Assembly (NCBI RefSeq): GCF_017916475.1
Contig: NZ_JAFMTB010000001.1
Coordinates: 682,001-746,000 of the forward strand
DNA: 64,000 bases
Reading direction: 5' to 3'
Origin: Patulibacter sp. SYSU D01012
GTDB taxonomy: Bacteria; Actinomycetota; Thermoleophilia; Solirubrobacterales; Solirubrobacteraceae
Below are positions 34,164 through 43,486 of the stretch, in pieces. The notes under the pieces were generated by a model. That model had not been told where the DNA came from. It did no database searches and saw only the letters and a program-made list of their open reading frames with translations. Within the stretch, counting starts at the first letter, position 1, and each line of letters opens with the position of its first letter. The position numbers and the translations under genes were made by a program.

Positions 34164-35681
34164 TCAGGCCGCCGGGGCGCCGCCGGGCAGCGGCACGCCG
34201 ACCGCGCGGGCCAGCCACAGCAGCGGCCGGGCGGCGACGAGCACGACCAGCGCGGCGCACGCGACGGCGGCCGGCCAGGCGCCGACCACGCCCGCGGCGG
34301 CGAGCTCGCCCGCGACCGCCACCAGGGCGACGAGGGCCAGGATGGTCAGCGCCGCCCCGCGCCCCGACGGCGTGCGCAGCAGCGGCAGCAGCGCGCAGGC
34401 GATGACGACCAGCTCGGTCCCCCAGGTGATGCGGGCCGCCGGCTCGACGCCCAGGTGCAGCGTCAGCAGGGCGTGGGCCGCCACGTTCACCGCCAGGCCG
34501 ACGGCGTTGAGCGCGAGGTAGCGGCGGCTGCGGCCGACGGTCACGTAGACGTACGCGAGCACGAACGACGTCAGCAGCAGCGGCGCGATCGGCGCCAGCA
34601 GCCGGATGTAGCGCTCGGCGCCGTCGACCACGCCCTGGCCGACGACCGCGGTCAGCAGGCCCGAGAAGGCGATCATCGCGGCGCCCAGCACGGCGCCGAC
34701 GGCGGCCAGGGCGACGACCGTGCGGTGCGTCAGCGGGTCGCGCAGGAGCGCGGCGTCCTTCGCCCGGTTGGCCAGCAGCGGCAGCGCGGCCCCGGCGACG
34801 ATCGCGGCGACGACCATGAGCTGGTCGACGAACTGGAACGCGAAGAGGAAGAGCGCGATCGCCGGGTCGTGCGGGTCGGCGGCGTTGATGAAGATGACGT
34901 AGGCCCGCATGTAGAGCGCGACCAGCACGAGCGCGCCCGCGAGCGGCGCCACCTCGACGAGGACGCCGCGCACGCGGTCGCGCTGGGGGCCGGGGACGTC
35001 GCGCGCCCGGGACGGGGTGATCCGCAGCTCGCGCCGCATCAGCAGCGCCAGGAGCGTCGTGGGGCCGGTGAAGCCGAGGACCGCCAGCACCGGCGCCGAC
35101 GCGTCGAGGAGGGCGCCGCCGGCCAGCAGGGCCAGGCCGAGCACCGCGGCGAGCGCCTCGAGCGCCGTCTGCCGGTGCAGCCGCTGGTCGACCTGCAGCC
35201 AGGGCGTGGCGTTCAGGATCAGCGCCCGCGGCAGGACCTGGCCGCCCAGCAGGACGGCCAGCACCGCCGTGCCGGACCCGCGCAGGCCGACGGTGATCCC
35301 GACCACGAGGACCAGCGCGAGGGTGGCGAGGGCCAGCCGCACGGGGACGAGCGCGGCCGGCGACGGCGCCCGCTCGGGCTCCTGGACCAGGCGCCGGACG
35401 ACGATGGGGGACACCCCGGGGTCGACGGCGAAGGCGAGGAAGCCGACGAGCTGCAGGACGGTGCCCCAGTCGGTGTAGCCGGCCTTGCCGATCGCCCGCA
35501 GCACGATCGCGGTGCTCGCCGCGACGGCCAGCACCGACACGATGCGGGCGCCGACCTGGGCGACGACGGTGCGGCGGGCGCCCGCGGCGGTCGGGGCGGG
35601 GCCCAGCGGCGCGGGATCGAGGGGGACGTCGGGGACGGAGCTCAACGGGGCGTCCGCGGGGGTCGTCCGCGGCGTGCCCAT
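34164..35681 (-). CDS. Wzx-like flippase
   Basis: A 505-residue membrane protein with about 12 hydrophobic segments after a 35-residue Pro/Ala-rich N terminus. VAQVGARIVSVLAVAASTAIVLRAIGKAGYTDWGTVLQLVGF and a later YMRAYVIFINAADPHDPAIALFLFAFQFVDQ are typical of MOP-superfamily lipid flippases. The ATG at 35681 is taken as start because the alternative upstream start at 35765 adds only low-complexity sequence that overlaps the neighbouring divergent gene. It would export a lipid-linked intermediate, and is a second flippase beside those at 22252 and 47537. Its partner methyltransferase and glycosyltransferase follow it. Confidence 0.86.
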   Translation of the reverse strand: MGTPRTTPADAPLSSVPDVPLDPAPLGPAPTAAGARRTVVAQVGARIVSVLAVAASTAIVLRAIGKAGYTDWGTVLQLVGFLAFAVDPGVSPIVVRRLVQEPERAPSPAALVPVRLALATLALVLVVGITVGLRGSGTAVLAVLLGGQVLPRALILNATPWLQVDQRLHRQTALEALAAVLGLALLAGGALLDASAPVLAVLGFTGPTTLLALLMRRELRITPSRARDVPGPQRDRVRGVLVEVAPLAGALVLVALYMRAYVIFINAADPHDPAIALFLFAFQFVDQLMVVAAIVAGAALPLLANRAKDAALLRDPLTHRTVVALAAVGAVLGAAMIAFSGLLTAVVGQGVVDGAERYIRLLAPIAPLLLTSFVLAYVYVTVGRSRRYLALNAVGLAVNVAAHALLTLHLGVEPAARITWGTELVVIACALLPLLRTPSGRGAALTILALVALVAVAGELAAAGVVGAWPAAVACAALVVLVAARPLLWLARAVGVPLPGGAPAA

Positions 35682-35754
35682 CGTAGGGACCGCCGGGCGG
35701 AGGGGAGCCGCGCGGCCGGGCGGCGGCGCGGCGCCCGGCGCTAGCCTCCGCCCG

Positions 35755-36969
35755 ATGCGGATCACGTGGCTGACGCCCGAGCTGCCCTACTGGCCCGGCG
35801 GCAGCGGCGGATCGACCCGCCAGTTCCAGCTCGTGCGCGAGCTGGTGCGGCGCGGCCACGACGTCGACGTCGTGGCGCCCGTGCACCCCGACCAGCGCGA
35901 GGGCGCCGGGACGCTGGCGCAGGCGGGGGCCGAGCTCTTCCGCGTCGACCGCCCCGCCTCGCGCGTCGGCGAGGTGCTCGCCGCGGTGCGCACGCGCCCC
36001 GCCGTCGCCGTGCGGGCGCTGACGATGCCGGTCGCCGCCTGGCAGGTCGAGGTCTTCTGGACGGCGCTGCGCGCCCAGGCCGAGCGGGCGCTGGCCCGCC
36101 GCCCCGACGCCGTGCTCGTCGAGCACGACTGGGCCGCCCGCTGGGCGCGCGACCTGCCGGCGGAGCTGCCGAAGGTCTCCGGGCTGGAGAACCTGTCGTG
36201 GGACTACTACGCGCGCCGCGCGGCCGCCGCCGAGGGCCTGCAGCGCGACCTGCTGCGGATCGAGGCGCAGCGCTTCCGCCGCTTCGACGCGCGGACGCTG
36301 CGCGCGTTCGACCTGCTGCTGGCGATGTCCGAGCTGGACCGCCACATCCTGGCCCGCGTGTCCGACCGTCCGTCCGCGGTGGTGCCCAACGGCGTCGACA
36401 CGGGCGCGCTGCGCGCGGCGCCGCTGCCCGGCACGCCGACGGTCCTCTTCACCGGCACGTTCGGCTACGCGCCGAACGCCGAGGCGCTGCGCTGGTTGCT
36501 GACCGAGATCTGGCCGCGGATCCGCGCCCGGGTGCCCGCCGCCGAGCTGCTCGTCGTCGGGCGCGGCGTGCCGGACGAGATCGCGGCGCTGGCGGGCGAG
36601 GGCGTCACCCTGGCCGGCTTCGTCCCCGAGATGCAGCCGTGGTTCGACCGCGCCCAGGTCGTCCTCGTCCCGATGCGCTCGGGCGGCGGCACGCGGCTGA
36701 AGGTGCTCGACGGCCTGGCGAGCGGCCGGCCGCTCGTCTCGACCACGATGGGCGCGATGGGCGTCGACGTGACGGACGGGCAGGACGTGCTGCTGGCCGA
36801 CGGCGCCGACGCGTTCGCCGACGCGACCGCGCGGGTGCTGGGCGACCCGGCGCTCGCGGCGCGCCTGGGCGCCGCGGGACGCGGTCTGGCGGAGCGGGTC
36901 TACGACTGGGGTGCCATCGGCGGGCGGCTGGAGGAGCTGCTGCGGGGGATCGTGGCGCGGCGCCGCTAG
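35755..36969 (+). CDS. Glycosyltransferase family 4
   Basis: A 404-residue GT-B protein beginning MRITWLTPELPYWPGGSGGSTRQFQL, an opening common to this family. LENLSWDYYARRA, MSELDRHILARV and TPTVLFTGTFGYAPNAEALRWLL are domain landmarks, and GGGTRLKVLDGLASGRPLVSTTMG is the donor site with Asp instead of the second Glu of E-x7-E. This loop variant occurs in the subgroup of sugar transferases with a GGGTRLK motif. It stands alone on the plus strand, divergent from the flippase (73 bases between the starts). The acceptor and donor are unknown. Confidence 0.87.
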   Translation: MRITWLTPELPYWPGGSGGSTRQFQLVRELVRRGHDVDVVAPVHPDQREGAGTLAQAGAELFRVDRPASRVGEVLAAVRTRPAVAVRALTMPVAAWQVEVFWTALRAQAERALARRPDAVLVEHDWAARWARDLPAELPKVSGLENLSWDYYARRAAAAEGLQRDLLRIEAQRFRRFDARTLRAFDLLLAMSELDRHILARVSDRPSAVVPNGVDTGALRAAPLPGTPTVLFTGTFGYAPNAEALRWLLTEIWPRIRARVPAAELLVVGRGVPDEIAALAGEGVTLAGFVPEMQPWFDRAQVVLVPMRSGGGTRLKVLDGLASGRPLVSTTMGAMGVDVTDGQDVLLADGADAFADATARVLGDPALAARLGAAGRGLAERVYDWGAIGGRLEELLRGIVARRR

Positions 36970-37027
36970 AGCGCATCAGCATCCCGCTGCCCGGGGCGGC
37001 GCTCCGGACGGCGGGGACGCACGAAGG

Positions 37028-37636
37028 TCAGAGGCGCGTGACGCGCAGCGTCGTGCGCGCCTTGGCGACGAGGTGGTTGATCTGGCGGACCAGTCGGCTG
37101 TTCCGGGCGACGAGGGCGTGAGCCTCGGCGGAGTCGCGATCGCAGCCATGGACGACCGCGAAGGCGCGGATCTGCGCGTACCTGTTGGTCTGCACCCGCA
37201 CAGGCGCGAAGCCGTACGCGCCCGTCAGGAGCGGCTCGCCTTCGCCGCCCGCGAGCGTCGGGCCGTCCGTGCCCCACGCGCCGTCCCGACGTTCGCCGCG
37301 CCCAAACGGTGCGTCACCCACGGCGATGCGCACCTGCTCGGCGATGCTGCGGCCGGTCGCCTTGCCACGGACGCTGACGGTGATCCGGGCGACGCAGCCG
37401 TTGCTGCCGGCGACGCGAAACGCGGCGACGGTGTGACGGGCGGCCCGGTTCGTGGCCTGCCAGCCCCGCGGCGTCGTGAAGCTCGCCGTCCCCGCCACCA
37501 GCGTCTTGGCGGACAGCGAGCTGCGGACCTTGAAGGTGGTCGTCGCAGGCGCGGCGCGCACCGGCGCGGCCGCGACGGCGGACCCGAGGACGGAGCCCAC
37601 GAGCAGGAGGACGGGGAACCGGGGAGAGACACGCAC
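37028..37636 (-). CDS. Secreted protein of unknown function
   Basis: A 202-residue protein starting at GTG 37636 so that the signal peptide (VRVSPRFPVLLLVGSVLGSA, cleavage near AAAP) comes first; the longer start at 37675 puts a charged stretch ahead of it. The mature part has about 175 residues with many Thr/Arg/Ala and three Cys (SNGCV and HGCDRD visible), and a TLRVTRL end. I recognise no family. It is convergent with the GT4 gene to its left with 58 bases between them. Its codon use resembles that of the surroundings. Confidence 0.55.
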   Translation of the reverse strand: MRVSPRFPVLLLVGSVLGSAVAAAPVRAAPATTTFKVRSSLSAKTLVAGTASFTTPRGWQATNRAARHTVAAFRVAGSNGCVARITVSVRGKATGRSIAEQVRIAVGDAPFGRGERRDGAWGTDGPTLAGGEGEPLLTGAYGFAPVRVQTNRYAQIRAFAVVHGCDRDSAEAHALVARNSRLVRQINHLVAKARTTLRVTRL

Positions 37637-37685
37637 GCCGACGGTATACCGCGACGAGCGGCCTCGGGGCGGCATCCGCCAACCC

Positions 37686-38729
37686 TCAGAGCAGCGCGCG
37701 CACCAGGCGCCAGAACAGCGCCTGGGCCGCCTCGGCGCCCGGGATCGCCTTCGCGGCGGCCAGGAAGTCGGAGTCCAGGCTGCTCGTCAGGCCGCGGGCG
37801 AAGGTGGCCGCGTCGATGCGCGCCGTCGCCTGGGTGCGGCGGCGGTGGCGCACCATCGCGGGCAGCTCGCGCAGGACGGCCCGCTGTGCGCGCAGCTTCG
37901 GCCGGCCCCACCCGGCGCGCCACGCGACGGGCAGCAGCAGCAGCTCGAACAGCAGCAGCGCCGGCAGCAGCGGCAGCAGCAGGCGCGTGGGGTAGGTGCC
38001 CAGGATCGTCCACCAGCGGTTGCGCTCCAGGTGGAACCACTTGTAGTCGCCCTTCGTGAAGGCGTAGTCGTGCGTGGCCCGGGCCGCGGGCGCCACGCCG
38101 ACGCCCCAGCCGGCCAGCCGCAGCCGCAGCGACAGGTCCAGGTCCTCGCCGTACATGAAGTAGTGGCGCTGGAAGCCGCCGGCGGCGTCCCATGCCTCGC
38201 GGCGGATGACCATGGCGGCGCCGGACGCGAACCCCACCTCGACCGGCGCGGTGGGCGCCTGGGCGACGGGCTTGCCGTGCCCGCCGGCCCAGCCGAAGCC
38301 GAGGTAGTGGACGAGGTTGCCCTGCGTGTTGACGGTCTGGCCGTCGGGCAGCGTGACGAGCGCCTGCCAGGTGCCCCACCCGGGCCGCTCGGCCGCCGTG
38401 GCGCGCAGCGCGTCCAGGAAGCCGGGCTGCGGCACGGTGTCGGGGTTGAGGAGCAGCAGCAGCTCGGCCGTGCTGGCGTCGGCGCCGACGTGGCAGCCGG
38501 CCGCGAAGCCGCCGTTGACGCCCGTCTCGATCACGGTGGCGCGCGGCAGGGCGCGGCGGGCGGCCGCGGCGCTGTCGTCCGGGGACGCGTTGTCGACCAG
38601 CACGACCTCGTCCTGCGGGCCCAGCTGCGGCTCGAGGGCGGCGAGCGTGGCGGGGATCTCGTCGGCGTTGCCGTGCAGCACGACGATCACCGCGATCGCC
38701 GGCTCGGCCGCGGACGGCGGGGTGCTCAT
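37686..38729 (-). CDS. Glycosyltransferase family 2 (rhamnosyltransferase-like)
   Basis: A 347-residue GT-A protein. AIAVIVVLHGNADEIPATLAAL, EVVLVDNASPDDSA, TGVNGGFAAGCHVGADAS and LLLNPDTVP (the DXD-like site) give the first half, and FASGAAMVIRREAWDAAGGFQRHYFMYGEDLDLSLR is the acceptor-side ED motif. This is the Wbbl/RfbF-like group that often transfers rhamnose. A helical tail of 110 residues with hydrophobic stretches (LLLPLLPALLLFELLLLPVAW) may contact the membrane. ATG 38729 overlaps the DUF2304 stop (ATGA). Confidence 0.89.
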   Translation of the reverse strand: MSTPPSAAEPAIAVIVVLHGNADEIPATLAALEPQLGPQDEVVLVDNASPDDSAAAARRALPRATVIETGVNGGFAAGCHVGADASTAELLLLLNPDTVPQPGFLDALRATAAERPGWGTWQALVTLPDGQTVNTQGNLVHYLGFGWAGGHGKPVAQAPTAPVEVGFASGAAMVIRREAWDAAGGFQRHYFMYGEDLDLSLRLRLAGWGVGVAPAARATHDYAFTKGDYKWFHLERNRWWTILGTYPTRLLLPLLPALLLFELLLLPVAWRAGWGRPKLRAQRAVLRELPAMVRHRRRTQATARIDAATFARGLTSSLDSDFLAAAKAIPGAEAAQALFWRLVRALL

Positions 38730-39166
38730 CGGTCGTCCGCGTCCGCGGCGGACGGCTGGCCGGGGGCGCCGGTCGCGACGGGCGGCGGCGGGAGCGGCGG
38801 CGCGTCCTGCGGGTCGCGTCCGGCCTCCAGGTGCTCCAGCCGCCGTTGCAGCAGCCCCACGTGCTGCGCCAGCACCTTGTTCTGCTCCGCCAGGCGCGAG
38901 ATGACGACCGAGAAGTGCAGCAGCAGCATCGCGATGAAGCCGAGGGCGACGGCGAAGAGCGTCGACGGGCCGTAGCCCACGCCGATCGCGCGCGACACCT
39001 GGTCGAGCAGCTGGCTCCAGACGGACAGCCCCAGCAGCACGATGGCGGTGAACAGCCACAGCAGCGCGTAGCGCTCGAGCAGCCGCCGGCGCCGGACCAG
39101 CTCGAAGACGAGCAGGAACAGCCCCAGGCTGACCAGGATGGAGACGATCTGCAGCTGGCTGCGCAC
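38726..39166 (-). CDS. DUF2304 membrane protein
   Basis: A 146-residue small membrane protein with three hydrophobic segments (residues 8-24, 35-50 and 70-90) and a Leu-rich helix (LAEQNKVLAQHVGLLQRRLEHL) that may form a coiled coil, followed by a Pro/Ala-rich tail. The pattern matches DUF2304, a family regularly encoded beside a dolichol-phosphate-mannose-synthase-like GT2, as here. It may hold that enzyme at the membrane or take part in lipid-linked sugar handling; no reaction is proven. Confidence 0.85.
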   Translation of the reverse strand: MRSQLQIVSILVSLGLFLLVFELVRRRRLLERYALLWLFTAIVLLGLSVWSQLLDQVSRAIGVGYGPSTLFAVALGFIAMLLLHFSVVISRLAEQNKVLAQHVGLLQRRLEHLEAGRDPQDAPPLPPPPVATGAPGQPSAADADDR

Positions 39167-39176
39167 GGCGACGGGG

Positions 39177-39932
39177 CTAGATGCCGGGCTCGGCGGTGAC
39201 GGCGGCGGGGTCGCCGGGCTCGACGACCGGGCGGGCGCGCAGCAGGCCGATCAGGATCGCAAGCAGCACCTTCACCATGTACAGCCCCGAGTGCAGCGGC
39301 CGGATCGACGACGCGCCGGTGGTGCGGGCGCGCATCCGCACGGGCACCTCCTGCCGCGAGAGCCGGTGCGCGTGCAGCATCAGCACGGCCTCGACCTCGG
39401 GGTAGTCGTGCGGGTAGTCGCGGGCGAACAGCTCGATCGCCTTGCGGTCGCACATGCGGAAGCCCGACGTGGGGTCGGTGACCTTCTGCCGCGTGATGAG
39501 CGACAGCAGCAGCGCGAAGAAGCGGATGCCGATGCGGCGCGTCAGCGACGAGCGGAAGCCGTCGCGGTCGGGCGTCAGGAAGCGCGACCCGGTGACCATG
39601 TTCAGCCCGGGGGTGGAGCGCAGGTGCTGCAGCAGCGTGTCGATCTCGGCCGCCATGTGCTGCCCGTCGCCGTCCACCTGCACCGCGACGTCGTAGCCGT
39701 GGTCCTGCGCGTACAGGTAGCCGGCCTGCACGGCGCCGCCGATGCCCAGGTTGAACGGCAGCTCGACCACCTCGGCGCCGCACTCGCGGGCGCGCTGCGC
39801 GGTGGCGTCCGTCGACCCGTCGTCGACCACGACCACGTCGAACGCTGGCGCGTTCTGCTGGATGTCGGCGATCGTGGTGGCGATCGCATCCACCTCGTTG
39901 TAGGCGGGGACGATGGCGAGGAGCTTGGACAT
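39177..39932 (-). CDS. GT2, dolichol-phosphate-mannose synthase-like
   Basis: A 251-residue GT-A enzyme. LLAIVPAYNEVDAIATTIADI, VVVVDDGSTDATAQRA, NLGIGGAVQAGYLYA, and VQVDGDGQHMAAEI with the DXD motif are all typical of polyprenyl-phosphate sugar synthases, which make the lipid-linked donor for GT-C enzymes such as the DUF2142 protein at 28758. The TDPTSGFRMCDRKAIELFA motif and RTTGASSI are further signatures. The C-terminal hydrophobic segment (MVKVLLAILIGLL) allows membrane contact. It is 10 bases before the DUF2304 gene in the same direction, so the pair is likely functional. Confidence 0.9.
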   Translation of the reverse strand: MSKLLAIVPAYNEVDAIATTIADIQQNAPAFDVVVVDDGSTDATAQRARECGAEVVELPFNLGIGGAVQAGYLYAQDHGYDVAVQVDGDGQHMAAEIDTLLQHLRSTPGLNMVTGSRFLTPDRDGFRSSLTRRIGIRFFALLLSLITRQKVTDPTSGFRMCDRKAIELFARDYPHDYPEVEAVLMLHAHRLSRQEVPVRMRARTTGASSIRPLHSGLYMVKVLLAILIGLLRARPVVEPGDPAAVTAEPGI

Positions 39933-40053
39933 GCCGAGGGACGGCCGCGGCGACGGGAAGGCGGCCCGCCGGCCCAGCGAGCCGCGCGGCGGCGCGCGCG
40001 GACAGAGGCGCAGCGTAGTTCATGCCCGCCGGAGCGTGCGAGGATCCCCCGTC

Positions 40054-41214
40054 GTGGCCGCCCCGATCACCGTCGCCCTGAACCTGATCTACCTCGTCCC
40101 GGGCGAGACCGGCGGCATGGAGGTGTACGCCCGCGAGCTGCTGCCGCGGCTGGCGGCGATCGACGGCATCGAGCCGGTGGCGATCGTCAACGAGGTCGCC
40201 GCCGGGGACGCGGACGCCCCGTGGCGCACGGCCATGCGCTCCGTCGTGGCGCCGGTCGACGCCCGCGACCGCAAGCAGTGGGTGTGGGGCGAGCAGCGCC
40301 ACGTCCCCCGGCTGGCGACGGCGGCGGGCGCCGACCTGATCCACAGCCTGGCGTCGACCGGCCCGGGCCGCCTGGCGGGCGGCCCGCCGAAGGTCACCAC
40401 GGTGCACGACCTGCACTACGCCGTGGCGCCGGGCGCCCACTTCGGCCTGCGCGGGCTGGGGATGCGGGTGCTGGTACCGGCGGCGGTGAAGGCGTCGGCC
40501 CGGATCATCGCCGACTCGCAGGCGACGAAGGACGACGTGGTCCGCCACATCGGCACTCCCGCGGAGCGGATCGACGTCGTCCACCTGGCGACCACGCTGC
40601 CGTCCGCCACCGCCACCGCCACCGCCCCCGTCACCCCCGCCGACGAGTTGCGCGTGCGCCTGGGGCTCGGCGACCGGCCGGTGCTGCTGAGCATGGCCGC
40701 CAAGCGGCCTCACAAGAACGTGGAGGGGCTGATCGACGCGCTCGCGCGGATCCCGCCCGAGCGCCGTCCGGTGCTTGTCGTCCCGGGCTACGCGACGGAG
40801 CACGAGCCCGTCCTGCTGCGCCGGGCGGTGGCCCGCAACGTGGCCCGCGACGTGGTCTTCCCCGGGTGGCTGTCGCGAGCGGACGTGGAGGGCCTGTGGC
40901 GCCTGTGCGTGGCGCACGTCTTCCCGTCGTTCTACGAGGGGTTCGGCCTGCCGGTGCTCGAGGCGATGGCGCGGGGCGTGCCGGGGGCGTGCGGCGACCG
41001 CGCGTCGATGCCCGAAGTGGCTGGCGGTGCGACGCTGCTGTTCGACCCGGGCGACGTGGAGGCGATCCGCGGCACGATCGAGCGGCTCGTCGGCGACGAC
41101 GCGCTGCGCGCGGGCCTGCGTCGCCGCGGGCTGGAGCGTGCGGCCGACTTCTCCTGGGAGCGGACCGCGTCGGCGACCGCCGGGGCCTACCGGCGCACCG
41201 TGTCCGGGGCGTAG
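40054..41214 (+). CDS. Glycosyltransferase family 4
   Basis: A 386-residue GT-B protein starting at GTG 40054 with VALNLIYLVPGETGGMEVYAREL, closely matched to the opening of the enzyme at 30267. LIHSLASTGPG, TVHDLHYAVAPG, KRPHKNVEGLIDAL and FYEGFGLPVLEAMARG (E-x7-E) are visible. A Thr/Ala-rich linker lies between the domains. Its 3' end overlaps the convergent glycosyltransferase at 41187 by 28 bases. This subgroup often transfers mannose or a similar sugar. Confidence 0.88.
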   Translation: MAAPITVALNLIYLVPGETGGMEVYARELLPRLAAIDGIEPVAIVNEVAAGDADAPWRTAMRSVVAPVDARDRKQWVWGEQRHVPRLATAAGADLIHSLASTGPGRLAGGPPKVTTVHDLHYAVAPGAHFGLRGLGMRVLVPAAVKASARIIADSQATKDDVVRHIGTPAERIDVVHLATTLPSATATATAPVTPADELRVRLGLGDRPVLLSMAAKRPHKNVEGLIDALARIPPERRPVLVVPGYATEHEPVLLRRAVARNVARDVVFPGWLSRADVEGLWRLCVAHVFPSFYEGFGLPVLEAMARGVPGACGDRASMPEVAGGATLLFDPGDVEAIRGTIERLVGDDALRAGLRRRGLERAADFSWERTASATAGAYRRTVSGA

Positions 41215-42347
41215 CCGGCCGAGACGACGCGCAGCGACGCGTCGAGCGACAGGCGCTCGGCGTGCTCGGCGCACCAGGCCCGGGTGGACGCCCGTAGGTC
41301 CTCGCCGGCCGCGTGGCAGGCCACGATGGCGCCAGCGATCGAGTCCCCGGTCGCCTCGGCGGCGACGTGGCCGTTCACGCCGTCGTCCACCAGCTCGACG
41401 GCCGCGTTGTCGGGGCCCTCGACGACGACCGCCGGCACGCCGTGCCCCGACGCCTCCACGACGACCAGGCCGTAGCCCTCGCGGGAGGAGGGCTGCACCA
41501 CGCACGTCGCGGTGCGCATGGCGTCGTCGATGACCGCGGCGTCGACGAAGCCGGGGACTTCTACGACGTCCTGCAGCCCCAGCTCGGCCACGCGCGCCCG
41601 GACGCGGTCCTGCTCGGGCCCGCCCCCGAAGATGCGCCCACGCAGGTCCGGGACCCGCTCGCGTGCGGCGGCGATCGCGTCGACCACCAGCCACGCCCGC
41701 TTCTCGGGGATCATGCGGCCCGCGTAGACGACCGTCGGCGGATCCGCCGCGGGGGCCGGGATCGCGGCCTCCAACGTGCCGGCGTGCATCCCGGTCAGGT
41801 GGGTGACGCGTCCGCGCAGCCCGAGCCCGCGCAGCCGCTCGGCGTACCGCTCGCTGAAGACGTAGGCCGTCTGCGGCATCCACGCGCAGACGCGCTGCAC
41901 CGTCCAGCCGATGCGTCCGCCGATGGTGCCCAGGTAGCCGCGCCAGTAGTCGCGGCTCCACACCTCGAACCAGTCGCACGTCACGCCGTAGCGGCCGAGC
42001 GGACGGGCGGCCTCGGCGGCCAGCAGCGAGAAGTACGGGAACGACGAGGTATGGACGACGTCGTACTCGCGGCCGTGCCGCAGCAGGTGGCCGAGGACGC
42101 CCCAGCCGAAGCGCAGCGGCGGCTGGATGCGCCGCGTGCCGTTCGCGTACAGCTCCATCCGCGGACCGACGGGGATCACGCGCACCCCGGGGATGCGTGG
42201 CTCGTCGCCGGGATCCCACTGCGTCAGCGTCAGGTACGTCACCTCGTGCCCGTCGGCGACGAGGCGCTCGGCGAGCCCCCGGTACCAGCGCTCGCCACCG
42301 CCCACGGTCCACGGGTAGAGGCAGTCGTAGACCAGGCAGATGCGCAC
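41187..42347 (-). CDS. Glycosyltransferase family 4
   Basis: A 386-residue GT-B protein starting MRICLVYDCLYPWTVGGGERWYRGLAERL, a well-known GT4 opening. YDVVHTSSFPYFSLL, VVYAGRMIPEKRAWLVVDA and SREGYGLVVVEASGHGVPAVV (E-x7-E) are diagnostic. It ends 28 bases inside the preceding gene from the opposite strand. It is downstream of gmd on the minus strand (90 bases), so it could use a sugar derived from GDP-mannose, but that rests on position only. Confidence 0.88.
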   Translation of the reverse strand: MRICLVYDCLYPWTVGGGERWYRGLAERLVADGHEVTYLTLTQWDPGDEPRIPGVRVIPVGPRMELYANGTRRIQPPLRFGWGVLGHLLRHGREYDVVHTSSFPYFSLLAAEAARPLGRYGVTCDWFEVWSRDYWRGYLGTIGGRIGWTVQRVCAWMPQTAYVFSERYAERLRGLGLRGRVTHLTGMHAGTLEAAIPAPAADPPTVVYAGRMIPEKRAWLVVDAIAAARERVPDLRGRIFGGGPEQDRVRARVAELGLQDVVEVPGFVDAAVIDDAMRTATCVVQPSSREGYGLVVVEASGHGVPAVVVEGPDNAAVELVDDGVNGHVAAEATGDSIAGAIVACHAAGEDLRASTRAWCAEHAERLSLDASLRVVSAGYAPDTVRR

Positions 42348-42437
42348 GGGCGAGGGTGAACGTCGGGGGCGGTGGGACTCGCCGAGCTGCGGCGCCGGAC
42401 GAGGGAGCGCCCGGGCCGCGCCGGGCGCCCTGGGGCG

Positions 42438-43403
42438 CTACTTGGAGAGCAGCTCCAGGTCGGCGCGGGTCATCAGGCGGATGAGCTCCTCGAAGCTGGT
42501 CTCGGGGACCCAGCCGAGCTTGTCCTTCGCCTTCGCCGGGTCGCCGATGAGCAGGTCGACCTCGGCCGGGCGCACGAACTGCGGATCGATCTCGACGTAC
42601 TTGGTGAAGTCGCCCAGCCCGGCCTCGTCGAAGGCGACCTCCACGCACTCCTTGACCGTGTGCGTCTCGCCGGTGGCGATGACGAAGTCCTCGGCGGTGT
42701 CCTGCTGCAGCATCAGCCACATCGCCTGCACGTAGTCCTTGGCGTAGCCCCAGTCGCGCTTGGCGTCCAGGTTGCCCAGCGCCAGCTTATCGCGCAGACC
42801 GTGCTTGATCGCGGCGGCGTGCCAGGTGATCTTGCGCGTGACGAACTCCAGGCCACGGCGCGGCGACTCGTGGTTGAACAGGATCCCCGACGTGGCGTGG
42901 AGGTCGTAGGACTCGCGGTAGTTGACCGTGATGAAGTGGCCGTACACCTTCGCCACCCCGTACGGCGAGCGCGGGTACAGCGGCGTGTCCTCGGTCTGGG
43001 GCACCTCGCGCACCTTGCCGAACATCTCCGACGAGGACGCCTGATAGAACCGCGCCTCCGGCGCCGCCTCACGCATCGCCTCCAGAACCCGCGTCACGCC
43101 GACCCCGGTGAAGTCGGCCGTCAGCGTCGGCTGCACCCAGGAGAGCCCGACGAAGCTCATCGCGGCCAGGTTGTAGATCTCGTCCGGCGCCGATGCGCGG
43201 ATCGTGTCCACCAGCGAGCGCTGGTCGAGCAGATCGCCCTGGTGCAGGGTGATCTTGTCGCGCAGGTGCTCGATCCGGTCGAACTTCTCCGTCGACGCCC
43301 GGCGCACCATGCCGTGGACCTCGTACCCCTTCTCGAGCAGCAGCTCGGCGAGGTACGAGCCGTCCTGGCCGGTGATCCCGGTGATGAGCGCACGCTTCGG
43401 CAT
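42438..43403 (-). CDS. gmd: GDP-mannose 4,6-dehydratase
   Basis: A 321-residue NADP-dependent dehydratase producing GDP-4-keto-6-deoxy-mannose, precursor of rhamnose, fucose or perosamine derivatives. [28 protein letters not shown] is the classic Gmd N terminus; [20 protein letters not shown] with catalytic Tyr and Lys, [18 protein letters not shown] and [25 protein letters not shown] are all conserved, and [11 protein letters not shown] is the usual late motif. It is full length and probably active. The start region is shared (83 bases) with a divergent glycosyltransferase. Confidence 0.95.
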   Translation of the reverse strand: MPKRALITGITGQDGSYLAELLLEKGYEVHGMVRRASTEKFDRIEHLRDKITLHQGDLLDQRSLVDTIRASAPDEIYNLAAMSFVGLSWVQPTLTADFTGVGVTRVLEAMREAAPEARFYQASSSEMFGKVREVPQTEDTPLYPRSPYGVAKVYGHFITVNYRESYDLHATSGILFNHESPRRGLEFVTRKITWHAAAIKHGLRDKLALGNLDAKRDWGYAKDYVQAMWLMLQQDTAEDFVIATGETHTVKECVEVAFDEAGLGDFTKYVEIDPQFVRPAEVDLLIGDPAKAKDKLGWVPETSFEELIRLMTRADLELLSK

Positions 43404-43486
43404 GCGCGCAGCCTAGGGGACGAGGACCGCTCGTGTCCCCGTCGACCGGCGGCGGTCCGGTGCGGCATCACGCCTAAGCTCGTGCC

